Of a stretch of 39,016 nucleotides of DNA, positions 25,114 to 33,560 are shown in pieces. A program made the position numbers and the translations under genes. The first letter of the stretch is position 1. The number at the start of each line of letters is the position of its first letter. The DNA is from an uncultured Verrucomicrobiales bacterium (GTDB lineage: Bacteria > Verrucomicrobiota > Verrucomicrobiia > Verrucomicrobiales > DEV007), in the NCBI GenBank assembly GCA_938082635.1, contig CALLLI010000198.1, forward strand, positions 1-39,016, read 5' to 3'. The notes beneath the pieces are model-generated. The model ran no database searches. It was given only the letters and a program-made list of their open reading frames with translations, and was not told the DNA's origin.

Positions 25114-25934
25114 CTGCCTAATGCGAAATCGCGTTCGTAGGCCTTGATAAGCATTTCCTCGCCTCCTTCTATCAGATACACTCGCCCAAAGATTTCTTTC
25201 GTCTCCCCTGGCTTCAAGCCTCCGATACGGAAGTCGGAGTGCAAGCAAGTGATGACGCCTTGAAACAGCTCTTGATAGGGTTTCCATGCCATGGCGAGGA
25301 TCCATTTCTCGTCTACTGAGAAACAACCGATGAGGCCTTTTGACGGTGTGTCAGAATGAAGAGGACGCGGGTTGACATCGTTGCGATCAACGCCATGCGC
25401 GCACCAGACTTGGCCGGGAACGTAGAGCGCTTTCTGAGCCCAGGAAGCCGTCGGCATGCGTGTAAGGGTATCATTGAGAAAGAGAAAACACTTTGGAAGG
25501 TAGTGCTCGCCACTAGACACCATGGGCAGGCCGACAAAGCGATCCACCCGCATGCAGGGCTGTGCCCAATGCGCTTCTGAAACGTGTTTCGTGGGATTGT
25601 AAGCTGACACCTCGAAGGTAACGCCGTCGGCAACTGGCTTGATGAGATGCGTGACAACGACGCCGTCACCGAGCCGTTGTTCCAGCGAGACGGTGCCCAG
25701 CTCTTTCGCTTCCAGTTTTGTCGTGCTGTGAGGAATCACCGTTTCCTTCCATTCGCGGTCCGTCGATCCAGGACGGCAGAAGGCCTCCAGATAGTGGATG
25801 CGGATCGGTTGATCCGCCAATTGAGGATGGACGATCGTAAGATACTCGTTCTCCCACTGAATAGTCGGCAGCGAGTCTGCCGCCATCACTGGCATGAGGG
25901 CAATCAGATTGAGCAGCAGGAAACGCATCCCCAC
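25110..25934 (-). CDS. Exported protein of unknown function
   Basis: A 274-residue protein with a signal peptide (MGMRFLLLNLIALMPVMA; ATG 25928 is an equally good start). I do not recognise a named family. The sequence looks all-beta, with strands such as WENEYLTIVHP, GVVVTHLIKPVADGVTFEVSAYNPT and WAQPCMRVDRFVGL, and it ends with a GLKPGETKEIFGRVYLIEG segment like the glycan-binding or super-sandwich proteins of this phylum. No catalytic motif is evident. It lies between the amidase and purB. Confidence 0.65.
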   Translation of the reverse strand: MGMRFLLLNLIALMPVMAADSLPTIQWENEYLTIVHPQLADQPIRIHYLEAFCRPGSTDREWKETVIPHSTTKLEAKELGTVSLEQRLGDGVVVTHLIKPVADGVTFEVSAYNPTKHVSEAHWAQPCMRVDRFVGLPMVSSGEHYLPKCFLFLNDTLTRMPTASWAQKALYVPGQVWCAHGVDRNDVNPRPLHSDTPSKGLIGCFSVDEKWILAMAWKPYQELFQGVITCLHSDFRIGGLKPGETKEIFGRVYLIEGGEEMLIKAYERDFALGS

Positions 25935-25968
25935 TTATAGATGACGACGCCCTACGAAGACAAGCCCC

Positions 25969-27411
25969 TTAGAGAATTGATCCTGGAGTGTAGCCTTGGG
26001 ACTCAGGGTGCTTCTCTAGCAAAGCAGCGATTTGAGCACTAAAGGCATCGACTTGAGCTTGAGCATTCCCACAAGCATGACGCCCACCTTCGAGCAGCGC
26101 CTCAAGACGATCACGAGAAATCCCCAAGCGATCATCAGCCGCGAGACGGTCTAACAAATCATTCTGTTGCACTTCACCCGTGCGCAGCGCCATGACCGCA
26201 GCCACCGCATGTTCTTTGATCGCCTCGTGCGCTGTTTCGCGCCCCACGCCGCTCGTCACGGCTTCCATGAGGAAGGTCGTCGACATGAGGAAGGGCAAGT
26301 AATACGTGTTCTCACGGTCGATCACCGCTGGGTAAGCGTCCATTTGCCCAAGCACGACATGGAACGTTTCTAACAAACCATCCATCGCAAAGAAGCTGTC
26401 CGGCAACATCACCCGACGCACCACGGAACAGGAAACATCGCCTTCATTCCACTGATCCCCCGCAAGAGCAGACGCCATCGTAACGTAGCCTTTAAGAAGG
26501 GTGTGGAAACCATTGATGCGCTCGCACGAACGGCTGTTCATCTTGTGCGGCATCGCTGACGAACCGACCTGGCCCTTGGCAAAGCCCTCACTCGCAAGTT
26601 CATGGCCAGCCATCAGACGCAAGGTCTTGGCAAAGTCGCCAGGGCCACTCGCCAACGCACACAAGGTGCTGACCACTTGAAAATCCATGCTGCGTGGGTA
26701 GACCTGACCCACATTGTCTAACTGTTGAGGGATGCCCAAATGCGCGACCACTTTCTTCTCCAATTCACTCACTTTCTTAGCATCGCCCTGAAACAAGCTC
26801 AACTGATCAAGCTGAGTTCCCACGGCACCCTTCAAACCACGCGCCGCATAACGCCCGATCAGATCTTCCAAAGCCTGGCATTGCACGATCAATTCCTCAC
26901 CAAACATCGCCAGCCGTTTCCCAAACGTCGTCGTTTGCGCCGCTACATTGTGCGTGCGCCCGGTCACAACAAGATCACGCCATTGTTGGGCCCGTTTGGA
27001 AAGCCCCTCCAAGGCCGCCACCGCTTTGCGGCGAATTTCTAACAAAGCCCGATACACTTGGAGTTGTTCCACATTCTCGGTCAAGTCACGACTCGTGAGG
27101 CCTTTGTGAATATGCTCCTCCCCAGCGAGGTCATTGAACTCCTCAATCCGCGCCTTCACATCGTGCCGCGTGACCCGCTCACGCTCCATTATGGCGTCTA
27201 GATTCACCGTGTCCTTAACCTTCTCGTAGGAGGCGATCGCACTCTCTGGAATGTCCAGCCCTAGCTCTCGTTGCGCCTTCATAACCGCGATCCAATACTC
27301 ACGCTCAAGGACAATCCGTCCCTCCGCTGACCACAGATCGCGCATAGGCGCTGTGGCATAACGCTCTGCGAGGACATTAGAAATAGCGGGCCGACTCATG
27401 CTCGCAGCCAA
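25969..27411 (-). CDS. purB: Adenylosuccinate lyase
   Basis: A 480-residue cytoplasmic enzyme of the fumarase/aspartase superfamily. It catalyses two purine steps: release of fumarate from SAICAR and from adenylosuccinate. The signature loop GSSAMPHKMNSRSCERING, with the catalytic Ser near 284-285, is intact. So are RYATAPMRDLWS near the start, the TSRDLTENVEQLQV helix with the family's T-S-x-D, and TGRTHNVAAQTTTFGKR with the catalytic His. Length is at the normal upper end for the long PurB class. It is a single gene with no other purine gene adjacent. Three in-frame TTG-TTA-G leucine pairs fall in this gene. Confidence 0.93.
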   Translation of the reverse strand: MAASMSRPAISNVLAERYATAPMRDLWSAEGRIVLEREYWIAVMKAQRELGLDIPESAIASYEKVKDTVNLDAIMERERVTRHDVKARIEEFNDLAGEEHIHKGLTSRDLTENVEQLQVYRALLEIRRKAVAALEGLSKRAQQWRDLVVTGRTHNVAAQTTTFGKRLAMFGEELIVQCQALEDLIGRYAARGLKGAVGTQLDQLSLFQGDAKKVSELEKKVVAHLGIPQQLDNVGQVYPRSMDFQVVSTLCALASGPGDFAKTLRLMAGHELASEGFAKGQVGSSAMPHKMNSRSCERINGFHTLLKGYVTMASALAGDQWNEGDVSCSVVRRVMLPDSFFAMDGLLETFHVVLGQMDAYPAVIDRENTYYLPFLMSTTFLMEAVTSGVGRETAHEAIKEHAVAAVMALRTGEVQQNDLLDRLAADDRLGISRDRLEALLEGGRHACGNAQAQVDAFSAQIAALLEKHPESQGYTPGSIL

Positions 27412-27450
27412 GCACCGCCCCCCGGAATCGCGAGCCCTTTTTAGCCCTTG

Positions 27451-27479
27451 CGCGTATCTTGGAATCGGCCTAGTTTCGC
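27451..27479 (+). promoter_or_regulatory. Weak candidate promoter for tRNA-Val
   Basis: Upstream of the tRNA gene, TTGCGC and TAGTTT lie 17 bp apart, about 23 bp before the mature tRNA end. Both boxes match the sigma-70 consensus only moderately, so this is a suggestion only. Confidence 0.25.
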
Positions 27480-27501
27480 CGTCCAGTCCGCCAGGACAAA
27501 T

Positions 27502-27576
27502 GCGCGGTTAGCTCAGGGGTAGAGCGCCTGCTTCACACGCAGGATGTCACAGGTTCAAATCCTGTATCGCGCACCA
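27502..27576 (+). tRNA. tRNA-Val (anticodon CAC)
   Basis: A complete 75-base tRNA. The acceptor arms GCGCGGT and ATCGCGC pair over 7 bp (one G-T), with discriminator A and a genomically encoded CCA at 27574-27576. The D-arm contains TTAGCTCAGGGGTAGAGC. The anticodon stem CCTGC/GCAGG encloses the loop TTCACAC, giving anticodon CAC for valine GTG codons. The T-arm is ACAGGTTCAAATCCTGT. It lies between the start of purB and the 3' end of the nitrate reductase gene, on the opposite strand to both. Confidence 0.95.
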
Positions 27577-27598
27577 TTTCTGGGACCGAAGCATGATC

Positions 27599-29791
27599 TT
27601 ACGTCGCAATGGCGACCGCACAGGCCTTGTAGCTCGGCTGGCGCGAGTGCGGGTCCACCGTGGGATTCGTCAGCCTGTTCGTTTCTACATAATGCATCGG
27701 CATGAAAAGCTGCCCCCTTCCAACGGTCGGCGTCACGACAAGTCGTACAGCAACTTCCCCATGCCGCGAGCGCACGCGCACGCTAGCATTCACCTTCAAG
27801 CCGTAAACCTCTGCATCGGAAGGATGCATTTCCACGTAAGCATCCTCTGGATAGAGGCGACACAGTACGCCCGACTTCTCCGTGCGCGTTTGAGTGTGCC
27901 ATTGAGCAGAAGTACCACGACCCGTTAGGAGCGTAAGGGGAAACGACTCACTCGTGGATTCAGGATTAGCCTGAACCTCATCGAAGAGGAATTTAGCGCG
28001 CTTATCTTCGGTGTAGAATTGCCCGTCCGCGAACAGTCGTCGTTCCGGCTGTTCGAAATCTAACTCTCCCTTCAGGCAAGGCCATTGCCTACCACCGGCG
28101 TCATCGATGTCATGATAGCTTCCGATCCCCGTAATGTCGCAGGGTTGCTCTCGGCTTAGCTCTTTGAGAATAGTGAATGCGGCCTCCGGAGACTCCCAGT
28201 GATCGATCCAATCTCCGCATCCCCAAGTCTTGGCCAAGTAGCGGAAGATATGAAAATCTGCCAGTGCCTGTCCCGGCGCTCGCTTCACTTTCTTCGTCAC
28301 GCCCACGCGGCGCTCTGAGTTGATGAACGTCCCCTCTTTCTCGCCCCAGCCCGCCGCGGGCAACAGCAGGTCGGCCATTTGCGCAGAATCCGTGCTCGTG
28401 TACATGTCTTGTACGACGAGGAAATCTAACTTTGCCATCAGCGTACGCATGCGTTCCCGATTCCCCCATGAATGAACGCCATTCGTCGCAATCATCCAGA
28501 GAGCTCGAGTATCCCCCGTCTCGATCCCATCGATGATCTGATCATAGGCCTTGCTCGGACCATCAGGAATGCGGGCGGGATCAATACCCAAGGTCCTGGC
28601 AACTTTCTCCCGGTGCTCAGGGTTGGCGAAGTCATGCCCGCCTAACAAATTCGTCGTATTGCTAAACAACCTCGAACCCATGGCATTGCACTGGCCAGTG
28701 ATTGAGTTCGCACCCGTGCCAGGTCGGCCAACGTTTCCTGTCATCAGCGCAAGATTGATGATAGCCTGAGCCGTTCGCGTGGCCTCGTAGCTTTGGTTTA
28801 CGCCCATCGTCCACCAGAAGGAAACGCGTTCTTTGGTGCCAATCGACTTAGCCAATTGAAAGATTACCTCTTCTGAGAGGCCGCTCACCACAGCGACAGT
28901 CTCCGGATCGAACGGCTTCACATGAGTGGCAAAGGACTCAAATCCCGTGGTATGCGCGTCCACATAGGCTTGATCCACCCAGCCTTCTCGAATGATGAGA
29001 TGTGCCAATCCATAGAAAAGCGTCAAATCAGATTTCGGTCGCAGCGGCAAATGGCTCGTCGCCTGCGCAGCCGTCTCGGTCGTCCTCGGGTCTATGACAA
29101 TGATTTCAGGCGAGCGTTTGTTCTGTAGCACCCGCTGCCACATGATGGGATGCGCGATACAAAGATTGGAACCGATCAGTACGATCACATCGGATTCCTC
29201 AAAATCCGCATACGTGTATGGTGGCGCGTCAAACCCGAAGGCCTGTTTGTAGGCCACCACGGAGGTCGCCATGCATTGCCGCGTGTTTCCATCGCCGTGA
29301 CGCACGCCCATGCCGAATTTGGCGAAGCTCCCTAATAAGGCCATTTCCTCAGTGCAAATCTGCCCCGTACTCAGAAAGGCTGCTGACTCCTCGCCATGAT
29401 TGCCGAGAGTTTCCCTCATGCGATCGCAGAAGATTCGCGCAGCCTCTGACCATGAAATCGGTTCCAAAGGAGCCTCTCGTGACGCCCGGTACATCGGCGT
29501 CATCGCACGGTCAGAAGCTCCCAGCGGCTCCAACGCTTCCCACCCTTTGGGGCAAGCCATGCCAAGATTCACCGGATAAGCAGCCTCCGGTGTCAGGTTG
29601 ACGGCCTCCCCTTCTTTGAGGTGGATGTTAAGCGCACAGCCGGTCGAGCAATAGCCGCACACGCTCGTCGTCGTCGCGTCCGGTTTCATGTGCACGGGCA
29701 CTTGGCCGAGGCCAAAGCTACCCGGCTCGCGGAGAAGTTGTTCTGTGAGAGGCCCGTCAAAGGCACGCCATTTAGGAAGCTTCACCGTCAT
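27599..29791 (-). CDS. nasA: Assimilatory nitrate reductase, molybdopterin catalytic subunit
   Basis: A 730-residue molybdenum bis-MGD oxidoreductase. The N-terminal [4Fe-4S] ligands are C45, C48, C52 and C80 ([14 protein letters not shown]). The active-site region [13 protein letters not shown] carries the Mo-ligand Cys. Other features typical of the NasA/NarB group are [51 protein letters not shown] and the C-terminal [14 protein letters not shown]. There is no Tat signal, so it faces the cytoplasm, and no C-terminal [2Fe-2S] extension. It should reduce nitrate to nitrite. Its start overlaps the stop of the upstream Fe-S/membrane subunit gene by one base (TGATG), so the two are translationally coupled and probably form one complex. 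Confidence 0.9.
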   Translation of the reverse strand: MTVKLPKWRAFDGPLTEQLLREPGSFGLGQVPVHMKPDATTTSVCGYCSTGCALNIHLKEGEAVNLTPEAAYPVNLGMACPKGWEALEPLGASDRAMTPMYRASREAPLEPISWSEAARIFCDRMRETLGNHGEESAAFLSTGQICTEEMALLGSFAKFGMGVRHGDGNTRQCMATSVVAYKQAFGFDAPPYTYADFEESDVIVLIGSNLCIAHPIMWQRVLQNKRSPEIIVIDPRTTETAAQATSHLPLRPKSDLTLFYGLAHLIIREGWVDQAYVDAHTTGFESFATHVKPFDPETVAVVSGLSEEVIFQLAKSIGTKERVSFWWTMGVNQSYEATRTAQAIINLALMTGNVGRPGTGANSITGQCNAMGSRLFSNTTNLLGGHDFANPEHREKVARTLGIDPARIPDGPSKAYDQIIDGIETGDTRALWMIATNGVHSWGNRERMRTLMAKLDFLVVQDMYTSTDSAQMADLLLPAAGWGEKEGTFINSERRVGVTKKVKRAPGQALADFHIFRYLAKTWGCGDWIDHWESPEAAFTILKELSREQPCDITGIGSYHDIDDAGGRQWPCLKGELDFEQPERRLFADGQFYTEDKRAKFLFDEVQANPESTSESFPLTLLTGRGTSAQWHTQTRTEKSGVLCRLYPEDAYVEMHPSDAEVYGLKVNASVRVRSRHGEVAVRLVVTPTVGRGQLFMPMHYVETNRLTNPTVDPHSRQPSYKACAVAIAT

Positions 29792-31257
29792 CAGATACCA
29801 GGCATCTTGGGTTCATCGACCGCGCGAAAGAAGAGAGACCGCGCTGCTATTTCTGTAAGCGTCAGGACACTCAGTGCCATCCATGGGCTGTCTCCAGAAA
29901 CAGCAAAACCCACGAATGCTAAGACCGTCAGAAGCCGTAGCCAGACGGTGAAACGAAGTGGACCACGCATGAGGTCACTGGACCGTTGTTCCGTTTCACT
30001 TGGCTCAAACAGGATACTCAACTCCATTCCGATCAAAAACACGATAGAGACGACCGCGAGGAAAGGTGCAGGAGAGAATAAAAGCCCAGCGCTCAGGGCA
30101 GTCCCGAAGAATCTACCCAGCGTAGATGAAAGGCGCCAGAACGGTCGGCGAGTGTCCGCATACACATTGACCGACGCAATCAGCCCAACAACGCCGAGAG
30201 CAGCCGCACTCGCTCCTAGCAATTGCGTGATCACAGCAGGAATGCCTAACCAAACCGAGCCGAGAAATCCTGTCAATGCACCGATCCACAGATTGAAAGC
30301 GATGATCTCGCGACTCAACCAAGAGCGCCGCCAACCGAGGAAGGCACGCCATGCCTGACTCGGTCGACCTAAATGCAAGACACTGCCAACAAGACCGAGC
30401 CCGCCGAAGATCGCGCTTAAGACCAGCGCAGGAAGATCCTCTGAACCGCCTAGCCAAACCGCAACACAGATTCCCACGCTCATCGGCACCAGGACAAGCA
30501 TCCAAACGAGCGGGAAGTGACCATGGGCTGGACGCAGACGATCGGCATCTGCTGGCACTTGATTGGCCGAGGTATCCAAGTGCGTGTAAACCGTCGTCGG
30601 CTTCGTGTATCTAGAGTCAACGGTGCCAGGGAGAAGACGCTCACCAACGTCAGGCCCCTCCTGCGGCACCATACGAATCCGGATGGCCTGGTTCGGGCAA
30701 GCCTGCACACAAGCAGGCGCTTCACCTTCTGCCAATCGGGACTGACACATGTCGCACTTGCGAACAATGCCTAGCCGATCATTGTACTTTGGCACTTCGT
30801 AAGGACACTTCAACTCGCAGTAGCGGCAGCCCATGCATTGATCATCAAGGTGACGCACAATGCCCGTCTTCGCGTCCTTCTCATAAGCCAAGGTAGGACA
30901 ACCATTCGCGCAAGCAGGATCCGAACAGTGATGGCAGGCAGTCGTCACCACTTGTTGAGTAGCCACGCCTTGGCGTTCGCCAACGAGCACGCCCACATCA
31001 CGCCACGATTCTTCAGGGTCCAGCCCATTGAGATGATTGCACGCACTGACACAGGCCTTACAGCCGCTACATGCTTCTAGATCGACTTCAAATCCATACT
31101 GCTCACCAGGTTTCGGAGCCGATAGCGGGATGAGTTCCTTATAGAAACGCTCCTGAATCGGCGAACTCACCTCCGCGTGCCGTTGCGAGAAACGCTCAAC
31201 AGCCGTCAACGCCTGCTGGTCCAGCAGAAGCTCATCAATGAGCGTGAGCTGGTTCAT
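29791..31257 (-). CDS. Fused four-[4Fe-4S] ferredoxin and DmsC-like membrane anchor subunit
   Basis: A 488-residue fusion. Residues about 55-195 form a DmsB/NrfC-like electron-transfer domain with four cysteine groups (C63-C66-C69-C73; the [15 protein letters not shown] cluster; C141-C144-C147-C151; C168-C171 with the ACVQACP end), enough for four [4Fe-4S] clusters. A linker (about 200-245) leads to about eight hydrophobic helices (from residue 249 on) resembling DmsC, the quinol-binding anchor of DMSO reductase, with [16 protein letters not shown] as a typical DmsC motif. It most likely takes electrons from menaquinol and passes them to the coupled nitrate reductase. It overlaps nirA upstream by 4 bp and nasA downstream by 1 bp. 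Confidence 0.85.
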   Translation of the reverse strand: MNQLTLIDELLLDQQALTAVERFSQRHAEVSSPIQERFYKELIPLSAPKPGEQYGFEVDLEACSGCKACVSACNHLNGLDPEESWRDVGVLVGERQGVATQQVVTTACHHCSDPACANGCPTLAYEKDAKTGIVRHLDDQCMGCRYCELKCPYEVPKYNDRLGIVRKCDMCQSRLAEGEAPACVQACPNQAIRIRMVPQEGPDVGERLLPGTVDSRYTKPTTVYTHLDTSANQVPADADRLRPAHGHFPLVWMLVLVPMSVGICVAVWLGGSEDLPALVLSAIFGGLGLVGSVLHLGRPSQAWRAFLGWRRSWLSREIIAFNLWIGALTGFLGSVWLGIPAVITQLLGASAAALGVVGLIASVNVYADTRRPFWRLSSTLGRFFGTALSAGLLFSPAPFLAVVSIVFLIGMELSILFEPSETEQRSSDLMRGPLRFTVWLRLLTVLAFVGFAVSGDSPWMALSVLTLTEIAARSLFFRAVDEPKMPGI

Positions 31258-33068
31258 GCAGCCACTTCTTCTTCCCCCAACACCAAGGTCTCTAGCGCAT
31301 CGATGTCATGCCGCGTCGTGAAACCGACGAAAGACTCCTCCGCCTGGCGATGTTTCACATAGGCGATCAGGAGCGCGTGCATGCGCCGATTCAAGGCTTC
31401 TCCAGCAGGCACACCCTTGAAAAGTTGGCGCCCCAAGGTCTTCTCCTCAGAGCCAAACCCACCACCTACAAAGACATGGTAGCCCTCCACAGGCTCCTCA
31501 AGTTCGTCCACCTTCACCTTGCAGGCTAACAAACCGATATCGCCGATGTAATGTTGCGCGCATGAGTGCGGACAACCGGTGACATGAATGTTGACCGGTT
31601 GGTCCAGCGTGATTCGCTTCTCAAGGTAATCGACCACCTCCAGCGCGTGCCCCTTCGTGTCGGAACTCGCAAACTTGCAATAGCGATTCCCCGTGCAAGC
31701 CGCCACGCCGCCACGAATCAAGCTCGCCTCGCAACGCAAGCCTCCCTCTGCCAGAGCCGCCTTGGCCGCCTCCAACTGATCATCCGGGATATTCGGAATA
31801 ATGATATTCTGATAGATCGTCAACCGCATCTCACCGCTACCGTACCGTTCAGACACATCTGCGATGACACGCGCTTCTTCACTCTGCAAAAGCCCCACCG
31901 GCACATACACACCAACCCAATTCATGCCTGCCTGTTTCTGAGCATGCACCCCCACATGCGCATGGGGCACCTCCGGCTTATCCACCCTGTCTATCAAGGC
32001 ATCATCCGTAGCCAAACGAAGCAAAGGCTCTCCCAAGATCTCTTCCGCCTCAGCAAGGTACTTATCCTCGCCCCACTCCTTCAGCAAGTAGATCAGCCGC
32101 GACTTCCCGCGATTGCTCCGATTCCCATTGCGAATGTAGGTACGCGTCAACGCCGCGATGACATCAGTCGCCTCCTCTGGTCGACAAATCAGCCCGCAAT
32201 CTTCAGCAAATTCCTGATGCCCCGTGACTCCGCCTAGCAAGACCTTAAAGTAGACACCCGCAGATACTTTACCATGAAGCGGATGGCCTTCAGGTGGCTC
32301 CCTCAACTGAATGGCCCGCAATCCGATGTCGTTCGTATCCTCAGCCACCTTGCACAAGCCACCGCCATCCATCGACACATTGAACTTTCGCGGGAGATCG
32401 TAGAACTCCTGGTTGTTCACAATGTAATGCGCCAGGTCCTTGATGTGCGGCATCACATCGATCAACTCATGCGGATCAAAGCCCGCCGTCGGACTCGCCG
32501 TAAAGTTCCGCAAATTGTCCGCTCCCGTGCCACGCGAGGTCAGCCCGCAATCCTGCAGACGCCGGATCAACTCCGGCGTGTCTTTCGGTTTCACCACACG
32601 CACCTGAAAATTGTTCCTCGTCGTGATCTGCAGGTACCCCCAAGCGATGTCATCCGTGATCGACGCCAACTCGCGCAACTGTGAGGACGACACCGTCCCA
32701 CCAGGCATCCGCAATCGACACATGTAGCCTTCATGAACAGGCCCTAACCAGAAAAGCCCATTCCACTTAAACCGAAAGACGTCCTCCTTCTCCGGAGCCT
32801 CATTCCCCTTCGCCCGCTTCCGCAGAATGGGAAAGGCATCAAAGGGATGCAGTTCCTGCTTCATCTTCTCCTCGGGAATCACCTTCGCCTTCTTCTTAGG
32901 CTGCGGACCCGCCTCCGGCTCCGCATCGGCAAAGCCCAGTCCCCTATTCTTCAACCCCGTGAAAAACCCATCGAGGTAGGCCTGCTGATCCGGAGACACC
33001 ACCTCCCCGGCCACCTTCTCAAGAATAGATAGAACAGACGCAGACATGCCACCCAGCAGATGCGCCAT
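31254..33068 (-). CDS. nirA: Siroheme-[4Fe-4S] nitrite reductase
   Basis: A 604-residue member of the nitrite/sulfite reductase hemoprotein family. The cluster/siroheme ligands are intact: C458 and C464 (CTGNRYCKFA), C499 and C503 (TGCPHSCAQ). Two ferredoxin-like halves are visible: RLRMPGGTVSSSQL to DIAWGYLQITTRNNFQ, and GVYVPVGLLQSEEA to EMRLTIYQNIIIPNI. The overall pattern fits NirA (nitrite to ammonium, six electrons) better than sulfite reductase, as does its place between nitrate genes. An N-terminal extension of about 60 residues with a KKKAKV basic patch is longer than in cyanobacterial NirA. A second possible start is ATG 33047, behind a weak GGGTGG; a TGA lies directly before ATG 33068, so the frame cannot begin earlier. 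Confidence 0.9.
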   Translation of the reverse strand: MAHLLGGMSASVLSILEKVAGEVVSPDQQAYLDGFFTGLKNRGLGFADAEPEAGPQPKKKAKVIPEEKMKQELHPFDAFPILRKRAKGNEAPEKEDVFRFKWNGLFWLGPVHEGYMCRLRMPGGTVSSSQLRELASITDDIAWGYLQITTRNNFQVRVVKPKDTPELIRRLQDCGLTSRGTGADNLRNFTASPTAGFDPHELIDVMPHIKDLAHYIVNNQEFYDLPRKFNVSMDGGGLCKVAEDTNDIGLRAIQLREPPEGHPLHGKVSAGVYFKVLLGGVTGHQEFAEDCGLICRPEEATDVIAALTRTYIRNGNRSNRGKSRLIYLLKEWGEDKYLAEAEEILGEPLLRLATDDALIDRVDKPEVPHAHVGVHAQKQAGMNWVGVYVPVGLLQSEEARVIADVSERYGSGEMRLTIYQNIIIPNIPDDQLEAAKAALAEGGLRCEASLIRGGVAACTGNRYCKFASSDTKGHALEVVDYLEKRITLDQPVNIHVTGCPHSCAQHYIGDIGLLACKVKVDELEEPVEGYHVFVGGGFGSEEKTLGRQLFKGVPAGEALNRRMHALLIAYVKHRQAEESFVGFTTRHDIDALETLVLGEEEVAA

Positions 33069-33560
33069 TCATGCCAGATCAGGTCCCACTCCTCATAGCA
33101 CTCAATCATCCTCCTCATACCTCTCATGAATCGAGTTCATTAGGGGCCAGTCTCAATTGACCCATCCCAGGAAATCTGATATCACTGAGCCTATCTTCCG
33201 GCGGTCACGACAGAGGCTCCGAACATTTATTACTCGCAGAACTCTGCGATCTCATCGGAAAAGGCAGTCAACTACAATTGTCCCATCCTTCCAACAGAAG
33301 AAGAACTTAAAGACGAGCTCCTACGCGAAAGAGTCCCCCTCGACTAGCAGACGTCATAAAGGCATCGAAGCTGACCTAAAGGCCCTCGAAGAACACCCCA
33401 ACTAACACTTCCTATTCCGAACGTTCCGTTGCCAGATCCGTCGATCCCAGAGCTGGAACTCTAGCCCCACAAGCAACTAAACATCAACAATTTGAAATGC
33501 TACCGCTCGAAAACGAACGCTCAAAACCGTCGATTCTGGCGTCCATCTGGCGTGGCTGAT
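33069..33560. other. Gap between flavoprotein and nirA, probable promoter region
   Basis: A 492-bp space in an otherwise tight cluster. I see no gene I trust. An 82-codon plus-strand frame (33157-33405) gives a Ser/Arg/Lys-rich product that looks like chance. Another frame there contains LPTEEELKDELLRER, reminiscent of the end of some nuclease proteins, but stops interrupt it. Close to nirA the minus strand carries AGGAGG (near 33114), a strong ribosome-binding sequence without an adequate frame. The size suggests nirA has its own promoter. I see no clear terminator. Confidence 0.4.

Noticed and set aside
33157-33405. 82-codon plus-strand ORF
   Set aside because: Composition is rich in Ser, Arg and Lys, there is no ribosome-binding site and no family resemblance. 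A different frame shows a short nuclease-like fragment with stops, too little to call.
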